Source: Oscillospiraceae bacterium (lineage in GTDB: Bacteria > Bacillota > Clostridia > Oscillospirales > Ruminococcaceae). From it: 52,651 nucleotides of DNA. Location of the stretch: assembly GCA_017848115.1 (NCBI GenBank), contig JAGAKZ010000084.1, positions 1-52,651 of the forward strand, in the 5' to 3' direction. A program made the translations under genes and the position numbers. Positions 33,375 through 42,163 of the stretch are shown one piece after another; within the stretch, counting starts at the first letter, position 1, and every line of letters starts with the position of its first letter. The notes beneath the pieces were generated by a model. It was not told where the DNA came from, made no database searches, and saw nothing but the letters and a program-made list of their open reading frames with translations.

Positions 33375-36038
33375 ATGAAAAAGTTTGCAAAAAAAATTAC
33401 GTGTCAGGTGTTAAGTATATCATTGCTTTTGTCTTCAGCATCATGGGGAGATACGAAGCTCTGGGCTGATGAAAATTATTCTGTACGTGATATGTGGGGT
33501 TATTGTGAAACAGCCAACTATGTTACATCAGAACATTTCTGTATTTTTTATGGTGATAACGATACCACAGGTCATGTAAATGATGAATTTCTTCAGAGAA
33601 ATCTGAGTGACCTTGAAAATTTGTGGGATTATTATATGAATGAGCTTGAAATGATTTCACCAAATACTGATATGTACGGTAAAAGTGACAAACTCTATAA
33701 GACAAATATCTATCTTACACATACAGGTCTTGAAGCTTATCCTGAAGGCTGGGCATTTATGAGTTCGGAAGAAGGTTACGGAATAGAAATAATAAGCCCT
33801 GCTGCAATGCTTGATGATCTCACAATAGCTCATGAGTTCGGACACGTTGTTACCCTGCATCAGAAAGCATGGGTAGATCAGGATATAACGGGAGCATGGT
33901 GGGAATGCGTAGCAAACTGGTTCAGAGAAATGTATCTGCAAAGCGATAATTATAAAGGCTCGGTACAGACTTGCGGTTTTGAGCCGTATATGAGAAATCT
34001 GAGTCTTACCCTGCCTCATGGCAGAAACTATTATGAAGTATGGCCGTTTCTTGTGTATATGTCGGAAAATCCCGATAACCTTGAAGGGCTTGGAAAAGAC
34101 AGTGTAAAACGTATCATGTCAGAAGCGCTTCCGGGAGAATATCCTTTTGATACTATGACACGAATTTTTGGCACTGATGCACAGACTATACTCGGAAACT
34201 ACGCAAAGAGAGTACCTACTTTTGATTTTGGAAATCAGGATGCTTATTATGGTGAAGTAAAGAAAAAACTTAAATCATCACCATATTTTTATAATCTTAT
34301 CTATACAATACCCGAAAAATCTCCTGATGGTTGGTATAACGTTCCTATGGAAGATGCACCTATGCAGTCCGGGATGAATATAGTACCGCTTTTGGTAACA
34401 GACAAAAATATATCTGTTTCTTTAAAAGGGATTTCAGATGATAAAAATGCCGGGTGGCGTGCCTGTATAGTAACTGTTGACACTGCGGGAAATGAACGAT
34501 ACTCTGAACTTTTTGGTGCAGATGATACTATGACAGTTTCTTCTGAAAATATTGAAACAGCATATCTTACAGTAACAGCTACCCCCAAAAAGTTTTATCC
34601 TGTAAATGCTTTTCATAAAGAATCTGATTCATCATACAAATATGGCACAGAACGTTGCAGATATCCGTATGCTGTCAAAATAACAGGAGCTGATATAAAT
34701 TATTTTAATGGATACAGCAAAAATGTAAAAGGACATATACATAAAAATGGTGGCGGATTTGTTGCTGATACTGCAAAGGTAGATGATACTGTATATGTAG
34801 GCGAAAATGCAATGGTTCTTGGAAATGCAGTTCTTTCCGGAAATGTACGTGTTGAAGATTATGCAGTTGTAGCAAATGATGTAAAAGCCAGTGACAATGT
34901 TATCATAAGCGGTCATGCTATAGTGGACGGCGGAGGAATGATTTATGATAACGGCTGGAAATATGGTTCTGTTGTATTGAGTGAAAATGCCGTTATAAGT
35001 GACAGTGCCGTAGTTACAAATTCCTGTACGGTATCCGGAAGTGCTCATGTTGTTCAGAAAGCATATCTTGCAGACGCTGTTAATGTATCTGAAAATGCAA
35101 TAGTAAAAGGTATGGCGTATCTTTACGGAAAAGGAAATTATTCGGGTCAGGTTATTGTAGACGGTGATTATGCAAACGAAGAAAAACTTGATAAGGGAAC
35201 CGCATTTGGATGGCTTGATAAATCAGGAGATAAATATACAGATGGTATGATAGCAGGATATGATTTTGCTGAAAATACAAATGTATGGGCAAATGATGAA
35301 TATGCAGCAACAAATGCTCTTATATATGGCGCCAGGTGGCAGGAAGAACGCACATCTGCAAATGGTGTACTTTCTTTTGACGGATTTGATGATTTTCTAC
35401 TGATTGATGATTCGGTAGTCAGAAACGAAAATCTGCAGATAAGTTTTTCAACTCTCTGGAATGGCGGGGTAAATAATCAAGCATTGTTTTTCTTTGGTGA
35501 TGAAAATGCAAGTATGTCATTTACTCCTTCAAATATAGAAGGAAAAGCAGAGTTTACTATAAAAAACAAAGAAAAAAGTTACAGCCTTACAAGCAACATT
35601 TCACTTGATACAGGAAAATGGAGCAAAGTAACGGTAAAGTTGTTGGATAAAAAAGGAACGCTTATTATAAACGGAAAAGAAGTTGATTTTGAAAGTATAG
35701 ATATTACTCCGACTGATGTTCTGAGTGAATCAAAAGAAGATTTTTGTTTTGTAGGAAAGGGCGATTCCAAAAATGCGTATAGCGGTGCAGTCGATTACTT
35801 TAATTTTTACTTCCATGATACAAATGAGCCGTCATTGATTTACAGCGGTGAAGAGAAAGTAAGTCTTAAAGGTGATGTAAATGCAGATAAAAAAATAAAC
35901 ATAAGTGATTTGGTCATGCTAAAAAAATATATGTTATGCGGTGATACACTTACAGCAGGTGATATGGCTGATATAAATGAAGACAAAAAAATTTCGGTAA
36001 TTGATTTTGTGATGCTTAAAAATATGCTTACAGAGTAG
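33375..36038 (+). CDS. Secreted multidomain zinc metalloprotease with C-terminal dockerin
   Basis: 887 residues. Signal peptide to about 30. Catalytic region about 40-330 with HEFGH at 153-157 and a downstream WWECVANWFREMY that may give the third zinc ligand; this resembles DUF6055-type gluzincin-like proteins. A beta domain follows. Residues about 462-600 are hexapeptide-like beta-helix repeats (VYVGENAMVLGNAVLSGNVR, VVLSENAVISDSAVVTNSCT). Residues about 622-815 are a LamG/concanavalin-type sandwich (LSFDGFDDFLLIDDSVV). Residues 831-887 are a dockerin (GDVNADKKINISDLVMLKKY, DINEDKKISVIDFVMLKNM). I infer a scaffold-bound extracellular protease or glycoprotein-degrading enzyme. It has a strong AAGGAGG start; no terminator is obvious before dacF. 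Confidence 0.85.
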   Translation: MKKFAKKITCQVLSISLLLSSASWGDTKLWADENYSVRDMWGYCETANYVTSEHFCIFYGDNDTTGHVNDEFLQRNLSDLENLWDYYMNELEMISPNTDMYGKSDKLYKTNIYLTHTGLEAYPEGWAFMSSEEGYGIEIISPAAMLDDLTIAHEFGHVVTLHQKAWVDQDITGAWWECVANWFREMYLQSDNYKGSVQTCGFEPYMRNLSLTLPHGRNYYEVWPFLVYMSENPDNLEGLGKDSVKRIMSEALPGEYPFDTMTRIFGTDAQTILGNYAKRVPTFDFGNQDAYYGEVKKKLKSSPYFYNLIYTIPEKSPDGWYNVPMEDAPMQSGMNIVPLLVTDKNISVSLKGISDDKNAGWRACIVTVDTAGNERYSELFGADDTMTVSSENIETAYLTVTATPKKFYPVNAFHKESDSSYKYGTERCRYPYAVKITGADINYFNGYSKNVKGHIHKNGGGFVADTAKVDDTVYVGENAMVLGNAVLSGNVRVEDYAVVANDVKASDNVIISGHAIVDGGGMIYDNGWKYGSVVLSENAVISDSAVVTNSCTVSGSAHVVQKAYLADAVNVSENAIVKGMAYLYGKGNYSGQVIVDGDYANEEKLDKGTAFGWLDKSGDKYTDGMIAGYDFAENTNVWANDEYAATNALIYGARWQEERTSANGVLSFDGFDDFLLIDDSVVRNENLQISFSTLWNGGVNNQALFFFGDENASMSFTPSNIEGKAEFTIKNKEKSYSLTSNISLDTGKWSKVTVKLLDKKGTLIINGKEVDFESIDITPTDVLSESKEDFCFVGKGDSKNAYSGAVDYFNFYFHDTNEPSLIYSGEEKVSLKGDVNADKKINISDLVMLKKYMLCGDTLTAGDMADINEDKKISVIDFVMLKNMLTE

Positions 36039-36103
36039 TGACATACTCCGTAAAATACATACATATAAATAAAAATATGATTGTATATTACGGAGGCGAT
36101 GCT

Positions 36104-37249
36104 TTGAAGTTTAAAAAAATTACAGTTATATTTTGCAGTTTGTTTTTTGCGTTATCAACAGGTGAAGCGAAAAAATGTTCAGCACTTGATAAGCCTGAAG
36201 TATCTGCAAAGGCAGCTGTACTTATTGAGGCGGCTACAGGAGAAATTATTTATGAAAAAACAGCCCATACCAAACTACCTATGGCAAGTACCACAAAAAT
36301 AATGACAACACTGCTTTGTCTGGAGAGTGGAAATCTTGATGAGGAGTTTGTGGTGGACAGTGAAGCTATCAGGACAGAAGGTTCATCTATGGGCTTACAG
36401 GAGGGAGATATAGTTTCAAAAAGAGACCTCTGTATAGGAATGCTGTTACCATCGGGAAATGATGCCGCAAATGCAACAGCCGTACATATCGGTGGTTCAG
36501 TCGAAGGTTTTGCAGAGTTGATGAACAAGAGAGCCGAGCAGATAGGAATGACAAGAACGTGTTTTGTTACACCTTCTGGACTTGATGCTCAAGGGCATGG
36601 TTCGTCTGCATATGATATGGCGCTTCTTGCGCGTGAAGCATTAAAAAACAAGGACTTTGCACAGATATGCTCACAGGAAACCATAAAGCTTTCTTTTGGA
36701 AATCCTCCATATGACAGGTGGCTTAAAAACACAAATAAACTGCTCTCTATGTATGATGGGGTGACAGGTGTAAAAACCGGTTTTACAGATGAAGCAGGAA
36801 GATGTCTGGTGTCATCATGTACGCAGAACAATGTATCTCTGATATGCGTTACACTAAATGCTCCGTCAGACTGGGAAGACCACAGAAAACTTTATGACTA
36901 TGGATTTTCACAGCTTAAAGCGGAAAAAATAATTCCTGAAAGTTTTGTTGTAAAAGTGGTTGGCGGAATTGCAGATGAAATAGGTCTTGTTTCTTATACA
37001 GACACATTTATCGGAGTAAAAGACGGAGATTTTCCGGAGCTTACTGCGGAAGCCTGTATAGAAAATTTTCTGTATGCACCTGTAGAGGAAGGGACATATG
37101 CAGGTTATGTTGAATATTTTTACAAGGACAGACTTGTTGCAAGAAACGATTTGTATACATCAGGGTATACAGAGATTTACAAAGGCAAAGAAGAAAAGGA
37201 AGAGAGTACGATATCTAGAATAATAGATTTTCTCAAAAATATTTTTTAA
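36104..37249 (+). CDS. dacF: D-alanyl-D-alanine carboxypeptidase (DacF-like, S11)
   Basis: About 381 residues. Penicillin-binding serine peptidase with all three active-site motifs: STTK in MASTTKIMTTLLCLE (about 65), SGN in LPSGNDAANATAV, and KTG in VKTGFTDEAGRC. Signal peptide at the N-terminus and a C-terminal amphipathic membrane anchor (ISRIIDFLKNIF). It trims the terminal D-Ala of peptidoglycan peptides; DacF homologues act in cortex formation in sporulating bacteria. TTG 36104 is chosen because GGAGG lies seven bases upstream; the frame is open further back to an ATG at 36038 that has no ribosome site. Confidence 0.92.
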   Translation: MKFKKITVIFCSLFFALSTGEAKKCSALDKPEVSAKAAVLIEAATGEIIYEKTAHTKLPMASTTKIMTTLLCLESGNLDEEFVVDSEAIRTEGSSMGLQEGDIVSKRDLCIGMLLPSGNDAANATAVHIGGSVEGFAELMNKRAEQIGMTRTCFVTPSGLDAQGHGSSAYDMALLAREALKNKDFAQICSQETIKLSFGNPPYDRWLKNTNKLLSMYDGVTGVKTGFTDEAGRCLVSSCTQNNVSLICVTLNAPSDWEDHRKLYDYGFSQLKAEKIIPESFVVKVVGGIADEIGLVSYTDTFIGVKDGDFPELTAEACIENFLYAPVEEGTYAGYVEYFYKDRLVARNDLYTSGYTEIYKGKEEKEESTISRIIDFLKNIF

Positions 37250-37265
37250 AAACAAGAGGCAAAAA

Positions 37266-38786
37266 ATGAAAATAGTTACAACAGCTCAGAAACGTGAAAT
37301 GGAAAGACTCGCAGATGCGTCAGGTGTACCGTACTGGAATCTTATGAAAAAAGCAGGAATGGCGCTCGGCAGAAATTTAGAAAAAATAATGGACTTTGAT
37401 AAACAAAAAAAAGTAGTTTTTATTGCAGGAAAGGGCAATAATGGCGGAGACTGCTATATCGCAGCCGATTATCTTGACAGTTGCGGTTATGATGTAACAG
37501 TGGCTCTTATTTGCGGTGAGCCTTCAACAGAGATATCCAAAAAAGCGTTTTCTTTGCTTTCGGGTGTGTATTGTGTAAGTGATGCAACTGAATCTGCAAA
37601 TGAAATAATACAGGCTGATATAGTGGTAGACGGTGTGTTTGGTACAGGATTCAAGGGAGAACTTGATGAAAGTGTATCGTATTTTTTAAATCTTAACACA
37701 AGTGCGATAAGAGTAGCGGTAGATATTCCGAGTGGCGGAAACGGTACAGATGCAAGTGTAAGCAATGGTTGCTTCAAGGCAGATTACACTATAACTTTTG
37801 GTTTTGAAAAGTGCGGTATGACACAGTATCCGCTTAAAGAATACTGCGGAAAGATCACAGTTGCCGATGTCGGACTTCCTCTTTCCTGTTGTGAGACATC
37901 ACCTGAGATGTTTACTGTAGAGGACAAATATATTGAAAATACATTGATGCCAAGAAAAAATAATTCACACAAAGGAACATATGGTACACTTCTTTGTGTT
38001 ACAGGCAGTGCAGTGATGCCGGGTGCTTCTCTTATGTCTGCGATGTCAGCACTCAGAAGTGGTTGCGGTATGGTAAAACTTTGCTGTATACGAGAAAATA
38101 TTGCATCTTTTGCAGTGAAAATACCTGAAGCAGTTTTTGTACCTGCAGAAGTAACCGATAAAGGTTTTTATAGTTCTGATAACGAAAATACGATACTTTC
38201 TCATGTGTCAAGCTGTAAGGCTTTACTCATGGGTTGTGGCATAGGAACAGCAGAAGAAACCAGAAAACTTACAAAAAGTCTTTTGGAAAATGCAACTGTT
38301 CCGATAATCCTTGATGCTGATGGAATAAACAACATATGCGACAACACAGATATTATAAAAGAAGTAAAAAATAAAATAATACTTACACCGCACCCCGCTG
38401 AGATGGCAAGACTTCTGCACTGTACTACAGAAGAAGTACAAAATGACAGATTCAAAGCGTGTGAAAAGTTTATATCAATGTATCCTGATGCTGTACTGGT
38501 TCTTAAAGGAGCAGGTACTATAATAGCTTCAAAAGAAAAAATTGCAGTAAGTGAAAACGGAAATCCGGGAATGAGCTGTGGAGGCAGTGGCGATGTTCTG
38601 AGCGGTATAATTGCTTCATTTGTAACTCAGGGTATCTCACCATATGATTCAGCGGTTCTTGGTGTTGCTGTACATAATAAAGCAGGTGATATAGCATCTC
38701 AAAAATATTCTATGCATTCTATGCTTCCGACAGATATTATAGAGTGTCTGGGAGATGTTTTCAAAGTATATGAGAGGAAGGTGTAA
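37266..38786 (+). CDS. nnrDE: Bifunctional NAD(P)H-hydrate epimerase / ADP-dependent dehydratase
   Basis: 506 residues. N-terminal epimerase domain (about 1-215: MERLADASGVPYWNLMKKAG, AGKGNNGGDCYIAADYL, VVDGVFGTGFKGEL) and C-terminal dehydratase domain (about 225-506: HKGTYGTLLCVTGSAVMPGA, ILTPHPAEMARL, GNPGMSCGGSGDVLSGIIASF). It repairs hydrated NADH and NADPH; the two domains cover both epimers. It follows dacF by 16 bases and is probably co-transcribed. Confidence 0.95.
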   Translation: MKIVTTAQKREMERLADASGVPYWNLMKKAGMALGRNLEKIMDFDKQKKVVFIAGKGNNGGDCYIAADYLDSCGYDVTVALICGEPSTEISKKAFSLLSGVYCVSDATESANEIIQADIVVDGVFGTGFKGELDESVSYFLNLNTSAIRVAVDIPSGGNGTDASVSNGCFKADYTITFGFEKCGMTQYPLKEYCGKITVADVGLPLSCCETSPEMFTVEDKYIENTLMPRKNNSHKGTYGTLLCVTGSAVMPGASLMSAMSALRSGCGMVKLCCIRENIASFAVKIPEAVFVPAEVTDKGFYSSDNENTILSHVSSCKALLMGCGIGTAEETRKLTKSLLENATVPIILDADGINNICDNTDIIKEVKNKIILTPHPAEMARLLHCTTEEVQNDRFKACEKFISMYPDAVLVLKGAGTIIASKEKIAVSENGNPGMSCGGSGDVLSGIIASFVTQGISPYDSAVLGVAVHNKAGDIASQKYSMHSMLPTDIIECLGDVFKVYERKV

Positions 38787-38904
38787 AAATTTTTCTGGAG
38801 TAATTAAACAGCAAATATGATATCCTGATTTTTAGGAAAAAAGAGCGGACGTCTAAAATACAAGGAATAATAAAACTTTGAAAAAACTTTTTTAAGGAGT
38901 ATTT

Positions 38905-39507
38905 ATGAAACGTTTTATTGTTGCTTTATTGACATTGATGTTGGTTTTTACGGGAGTATCATGCGGACAGAAAAAAACTGTAAAGTCTGCAAAGTCCGGA
39001 CTCGACTCATCGTTTACCTGTGATATGATTCTTATGTATGATGATTCTGAGTTTTGTGCAACCGTAAACAGAGTCGATATAAAGTCATGGGATATTGAAT
39101 TTTCATCGCCTGAAACACTGGCAGGAGTAAAATTATCTTTTGTAAACGATGATGTTACTGCTTCTTACAAGGGACTTGATTTTACTGTTCCCAAAAAAGC
39201 TTTGCCTGTAAAGTCGATTCTTTCAAACTTTATCATGGTAGTTGATGAGATTTCTTCTCAGGAAAAACTTGAATGTGCCGAAAAAGACGGTGAACTTGTT
39301 GTGGAAGGTAAAACAGATACCGGAGAATACAAACTTGCAATAGATGAAAAGAACGGTATGATAACCAGCTTTGAAATGAAAAATGCCGATACCGTAATAG
39401 AGTTTGAAAATGTAGTTATACATTCGTCTCCTGTTCATGAACTTCCGCAGACAACAACCGGAGTATCTGAAACAGAAATTTCTCAGTCAGATACGGTTTT
39501 GGAGTAA
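38905..39507 (+). CDS. Small lipoprotein, LolA/LppX-like fold possible
   Basis: 200 residues. Lipoprotein signal with lipobox GVSC (Cys about 22), then about 145 residues of alternating beta strands (FTCDMILMYDDSEFCATVNRV, WDIEFSSPETLAGVKLSFV, DGELVVEGKTDTGEYKLAID), then a Thr/Ser-rich tail. The strand pattern and the turn before a final ITSFEMKNADTVIEFENV resemble lipoproteins with a LolA/LppX-type half-barrel; this is structural inference only. It lies just upstream of the pilus operon but is separated from it by a terminator. Confidence 0.72.
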   Translation: MKRFIVALLTLMLVFTGVSCGQKKTVKSAKSGLDSSFTCDMILMYDDSEFCATVNRVDIKSWDIEFSSPETLAGVKLSFVNDDVTASYKGLDFTVPKKALPVKSILSNFIMVVDEISSQEKLECAEKDGELVVEGKTDTGEYKLAIDEKNGMITSFEMKNADTVIEFENVVIHSSPVHELPQTTTGVSETEISQSDTVLE

Positions 39508-39528
39508 AAAACATAATAAATATTATCT

Positions 39529-39568
39529 CAAACTGTTTTGTTTTAGTACAAAACAGTTTTATTTTTTG
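39529..39568 (+). terminator. Terminator isolating the pilus operon from upstream genes
   Basis: Perfect 11-bp stem AAACTGTTTTG (39530-39540) and CAAAACAGTTT (39549-39559), then TATTTTTTG. Confidence 0.85.
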
Positions 39569-39629
39569 CTCGAAATAGTTAATATATAAAAAAGTTTATT
39601 AATTTTGTGTATTTTTTTATGCAAAATAC

Positions 39630-39658
39630 TTGACATATGAGGAATCGTTTGCTATAAT
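39630..39658 (+). promoter_or_regulatory. Consensus promoter of the type IV pilus operon
   Basis: TTGACA 39630-39635, exactly 17 bases, TATAAT 39653-39658. The leader of about 70 bases has a weak GAGAT/ATCTC hairpin (39667-39688) and an AT-only palindrome (AAATTTTTTAAAAAATTT, 39691-39708). It is too short to hold a c-di-GMP riboswitch. Confidence 0.85.
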
Positions 39659-39734
39659 ATGAATATGAGATAGGGATTGCTTAATCTCGTAAATTTTTTA
39701 AAAAATTTTTTTAATTAAGAAAGGTGGAGGTTTT

Positions 39735-40268
39735 ATGAAAAAGTTTATGGAAAATTCAATTAAGCGTGTGATGGGGAACAAAAAGAATGCTGACAAGAAG
39801 AAACTTAAAGGTTTCACGCTCGTTGAAATCATAGTTGTTCTCGTTATTCTCGCAATACTTGCAGCTGCTATGATACCAGCACTTACGGGGTACATAGATA
39901 AGGCTAATCAGAAGACAGCAATTTCTGAAGCAAGAAACGTTGTTACAGCGGCTCAGACACTGGCAAGTGAGAAGTATGCATTAGGTGGCAAATCGTCGAT
40001 AGGTACATGGGAAACCGCTGAAAATAATAAAGCAAATACTGTTTCCACTAAAGATGGAAAAATTGACATGTCTAATGTGAGGTATGCTGGAGTTTTGGAA
40101 CTTGCTGATATAGTAGTAGAGACAGAGGGCAGTAAGTTAATTGGAGGCTATATAGAGTCATTGGATGTATCTGATAATGGTAAGATAGCTACTATGACAT
40201 ATGTAACTACTAAGGGATATGAAGTTGTATATGAAAATGGTAAGTTTACAACTCCTGATGAGAAATAG
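39735..40268 (+). CDS. Type IV pilin, copy 1
   Basis: 177 residues. A long, basic leader of 26 residues ends in the class III cleavage site KLKG^FTLVEI (Gly 26, Phe +1, Glu +5), followed by the hydrophobic helix VVLVILAILAAAMIPALTGYI that packs the pilus core. The head domain is about 110 residues. The first 60 mature residues are nearly identical to those of the next gene. As first gene of the operon with the best ribosome site (GGTGGAGG) and before an attenuating hairpin, it is a likely major pilin. Confidence 0.95.
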   Translation: MKKFMENSIKRVMGNKKNADKKKLKGFTLVEIIVVLVILAILAAAMIPALTGYIDKANQKTAISEARNVVTAAQTLASEKYALGGKSSIGTWETAENNKANTVSTKDGKIDMSNVRYAGVLELADIVVETEGSKLIGGYIESLDVSDNGKIATMTYVTTKGYEVVYENGKFTTPDEK

Positions 40269-40303
40269 GAATACAGTTAGTTGTTCTGAAAGAAGGATGA
40301 TTT

Positions 40304-40783
40304 ATGAAAAAGATAATTAGGAGAGATGTTCAAGTTTCTCTTAAACGAAAGTCATTTAGAGGTTTTACCCTTGTTGAAATCATAGTTGTCCTTGTTATCT
40401 TAGCAGTACTTGCAACAGCGATGATTCCTGCACTTACAGGATATATCGATAAGGCTAAAGAAAAGACAGCTATAGCAGAAGCAAGAAATATAGTAACGGC
40501 GGCTCAAACATTGGCGTCTGAGAAGTATGCTCTTAATATGTTGGATGAGTGGAAGTCTGATACTAACAAAGCTAAAAGAAATGAATCAATATATAAATTA
40601 GCTGACATAGAATATGACAGTACAAAGTTAAACAGACTTGACCTTGAAGTGGATTCTAAGGGAAAGATAGAATGGTTGGTTTGTCCGATTAATTCGGATA
40701 CAAATGTATCATATATCAATGGTGAGTTTAAAGTAACACTGGTTTCTGACACTGATGGAGACGATTTTGTGTTTGACCTTTGA
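40304..40783 (+). CDS. Type IV pilin, copy 2
   Basis: 159 residues. A leader of 20 residues ends in SFRG^FTLVEI, then VVLVILAVLATAMIPALTGYIDKA. The mature N-terminus through QTLASEKYAL matches copy 1 almost exactly, while the C-terminal head is unrelated in sequence and carries an acidic end (DTDGDDFVFDL). The pattern suggests gene duplication with diversification of the exposed head. Confidence 0.95.
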   Translation: MKKIIRRDVQVSLKRKSFRGFTLVEIIVVLVILAVLATAMIPALTGYIDKAKEKTAIAEARNIVTAAQTLASEKYALNMLDEWKSDTNKAKRNESIYKLADIEYDSTKLNRLDLEVDSKGKIEWLVCPINSDTNVSYINGEFKVTLVSDTDGDDFVFDL

Positions 40784-40813
40784 TGAAATTAAAAACAAAA
40801 TATCAAAAAATCG

Positions 40814-40862
40814 AAAGCATTCGGCACTTGACATATGAGTGCTGAATGCTTTAAAATTTTTA
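40814..40862 (+). terminator. Strong intra-operon hairpin after the pilins (attenuator)
   Basis: AAAGCATTCGGCACT (40814-40828) pairs with AGTGCTGAATGCTTT (40838-40852): 15 bp, one G-U, loop TGACATATG, then AAAATTTTTA. It probably lowers transcription into the machinery genes relative to the pilins. Transcription of pilC onward then depends on readthrough or a weak internal promoter I cannot define. Confidence 0.7.
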
Positions 40863-40897
40863 TATAATAAAAATTTATGAAAAAGGAGTTGGGGCAT

Positions 40898-42163
40898 GTG
40901 GCAGTATATCAATACACAGCTTCAAATATCAGCGGAAAGATAAAAAAGGGGCAGATGACTATAAATAATCCTGAATTGCTCAAAGAAGCCTTAAAGGCCA
41001 AAAATCTTTACCTGATAGAATATGAAGAAAAAATAAACAAATCAATAGGAAAAAAACTTAACGGCAGAGAACTTTCGGAGTTTTGCCGTGAGTTAAGTGC
41101 ATTGCTCGGTTCAGGTGTATCTGTAGTACGATCGTTTAATATAATCTGCAAAAGACAGAACACTCCAAAACTAAAGGCAATATATACCGACATTTCGGTA
41201 CAGATAAAAAGAGGTGTTACTCTTTCAGACGCTATGGCAATGCAGGGAAATACATTTCCCGAAATGCTTATAAATATGATAAAAGCCGGAGAAGCAAGCG
41301 GTAAAATAGATCAGACTTTTGAAAAGATGTCAGTACATTATGAAAAAGAATATCGTATGAACAACACAATAAAAAGTGCAATGGCATATCCTAAGATGCT
41401 CGGCGGACTCATAGTAGTTGTTGTCATAGCACTTTTCACATTTATCATGCCAACGTTTTTTGAACTTTTTGAAGGTATGGAACTTCCTTTGCTTACCCGT
41501 ATAGTAATGAAGATAAGTACAACCTTTACCGAAAACTTTTTTACTATAGCAATAGTAGCGGCAGCTATAGTCATAACGTTTTATACAATAATGCAGTTAT
41601 ATAAAGTCAGAAGAGCAGTTGACAAGATAAAAATAAAAATACCAAAAGTCGGACCTCTTATGAAAATAGTATATACATCACAGTTTGCACGTACACTTGC
41701 TTCATTGTACGCAAGCGGAATGAATATAGTCGAATCTTTACAGATATCCAAAAATACTATACCCAATATCTATATAAGAGAGCAGTTTGAAACAGCAATA
41801 AGAAAAGTACGTGCCGGAAATACACTTTCTGAAGTACTTGCAGATGTTGACGGTTTTGACCTTAAGCTTTCGCAGACTGTAGAAGTAGGTGAAGAAACAG
41901 GACGACTTGAAGCCATGCTTGTTTCTACAGCCGATTCTTACGAATATGAGTCACAGAAAGCTATAAGTAAAATCATTTCAATAATCCAGCCTGTTATGAT
42001 AGTTTTTATTGCAGGCATAGTTCTTCTTATAGTTGGTGCGGTAATGCTTCCTATATTTTCTATGTACGGAAATATTGAAGGCTCTGCGGAACCGGAAACT
42101 GAGATCGCATATGTTGAATTTATAGACACAAATGCCGATAAATATAGTGAGGAGATGATCTGA
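40898..42163 (+). CDS. pilC: Pilus inner-membrane platform protein PilC
   Basis: About 421 residues. It belongs to the GspF/PilC family: opening VYQYTASNISGKIKKGQM, two homologous cytoplasmic halves (ELSALLGSGVSVVRSFNII and FARTLASLYASGMNIVESLQI), three membrane helices, and the typical MIKAGEASGKIDQTFEKMS and VEVGEETGRLEAML blocks. It couples the ATPase to pilin extraction. GTG 40898 is preferred: AAGGAG lies ten bases upstream and the family start motif follows immediately. The in-frame ATG at 40877 has no ribosome site. Confidence 0.94.
   Translation: MAVYQYTASNISGKIKKGQMTINNPELLKEALKAKNLYLIEYEEKINKSIGKKLNGRELSEFCRELSALLGSGVSVVRSFNIICKRQNTPKLKAIYTDISVQIKRGVTLSDAMAMQGNTFPEMLINMIKAGEASGKIDQTFEKMSVHYEKEYRMNNTIKSAMAYPKMLGGLIVVVVIALFTFIMPTFFELFEGMELPLLTRIVMKISTTFTENFFTIAIVAAAIVITFYTIMQLYKVRRAVDKIKIKIPKVGPLMKIVYTSQFARTLASLYASGMNIVESLQISKNTIPNIYIREQFETAIRKVRAGNTLSEVLADVDGFDLKLSQTVEVGEETGRLEAMLVSTADSYEYESQKAISKIISIIQPVMIVFIAGIVLLIVGAVMLPIFSMYGNIEGSAEPETEIAYVEFIDTNADKYSEEMI

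Noticed and set aside
39659-39734. Possible c-di-GMP riboswitch in front of the first pilin gene
   Set aside because: The leader is only about 70 bases and AT-rich. It lacks the conserved GEMM core blocks and tetraloop-receptor elements. Only a weak 5-bp hairpin and an AT palindrome are present.
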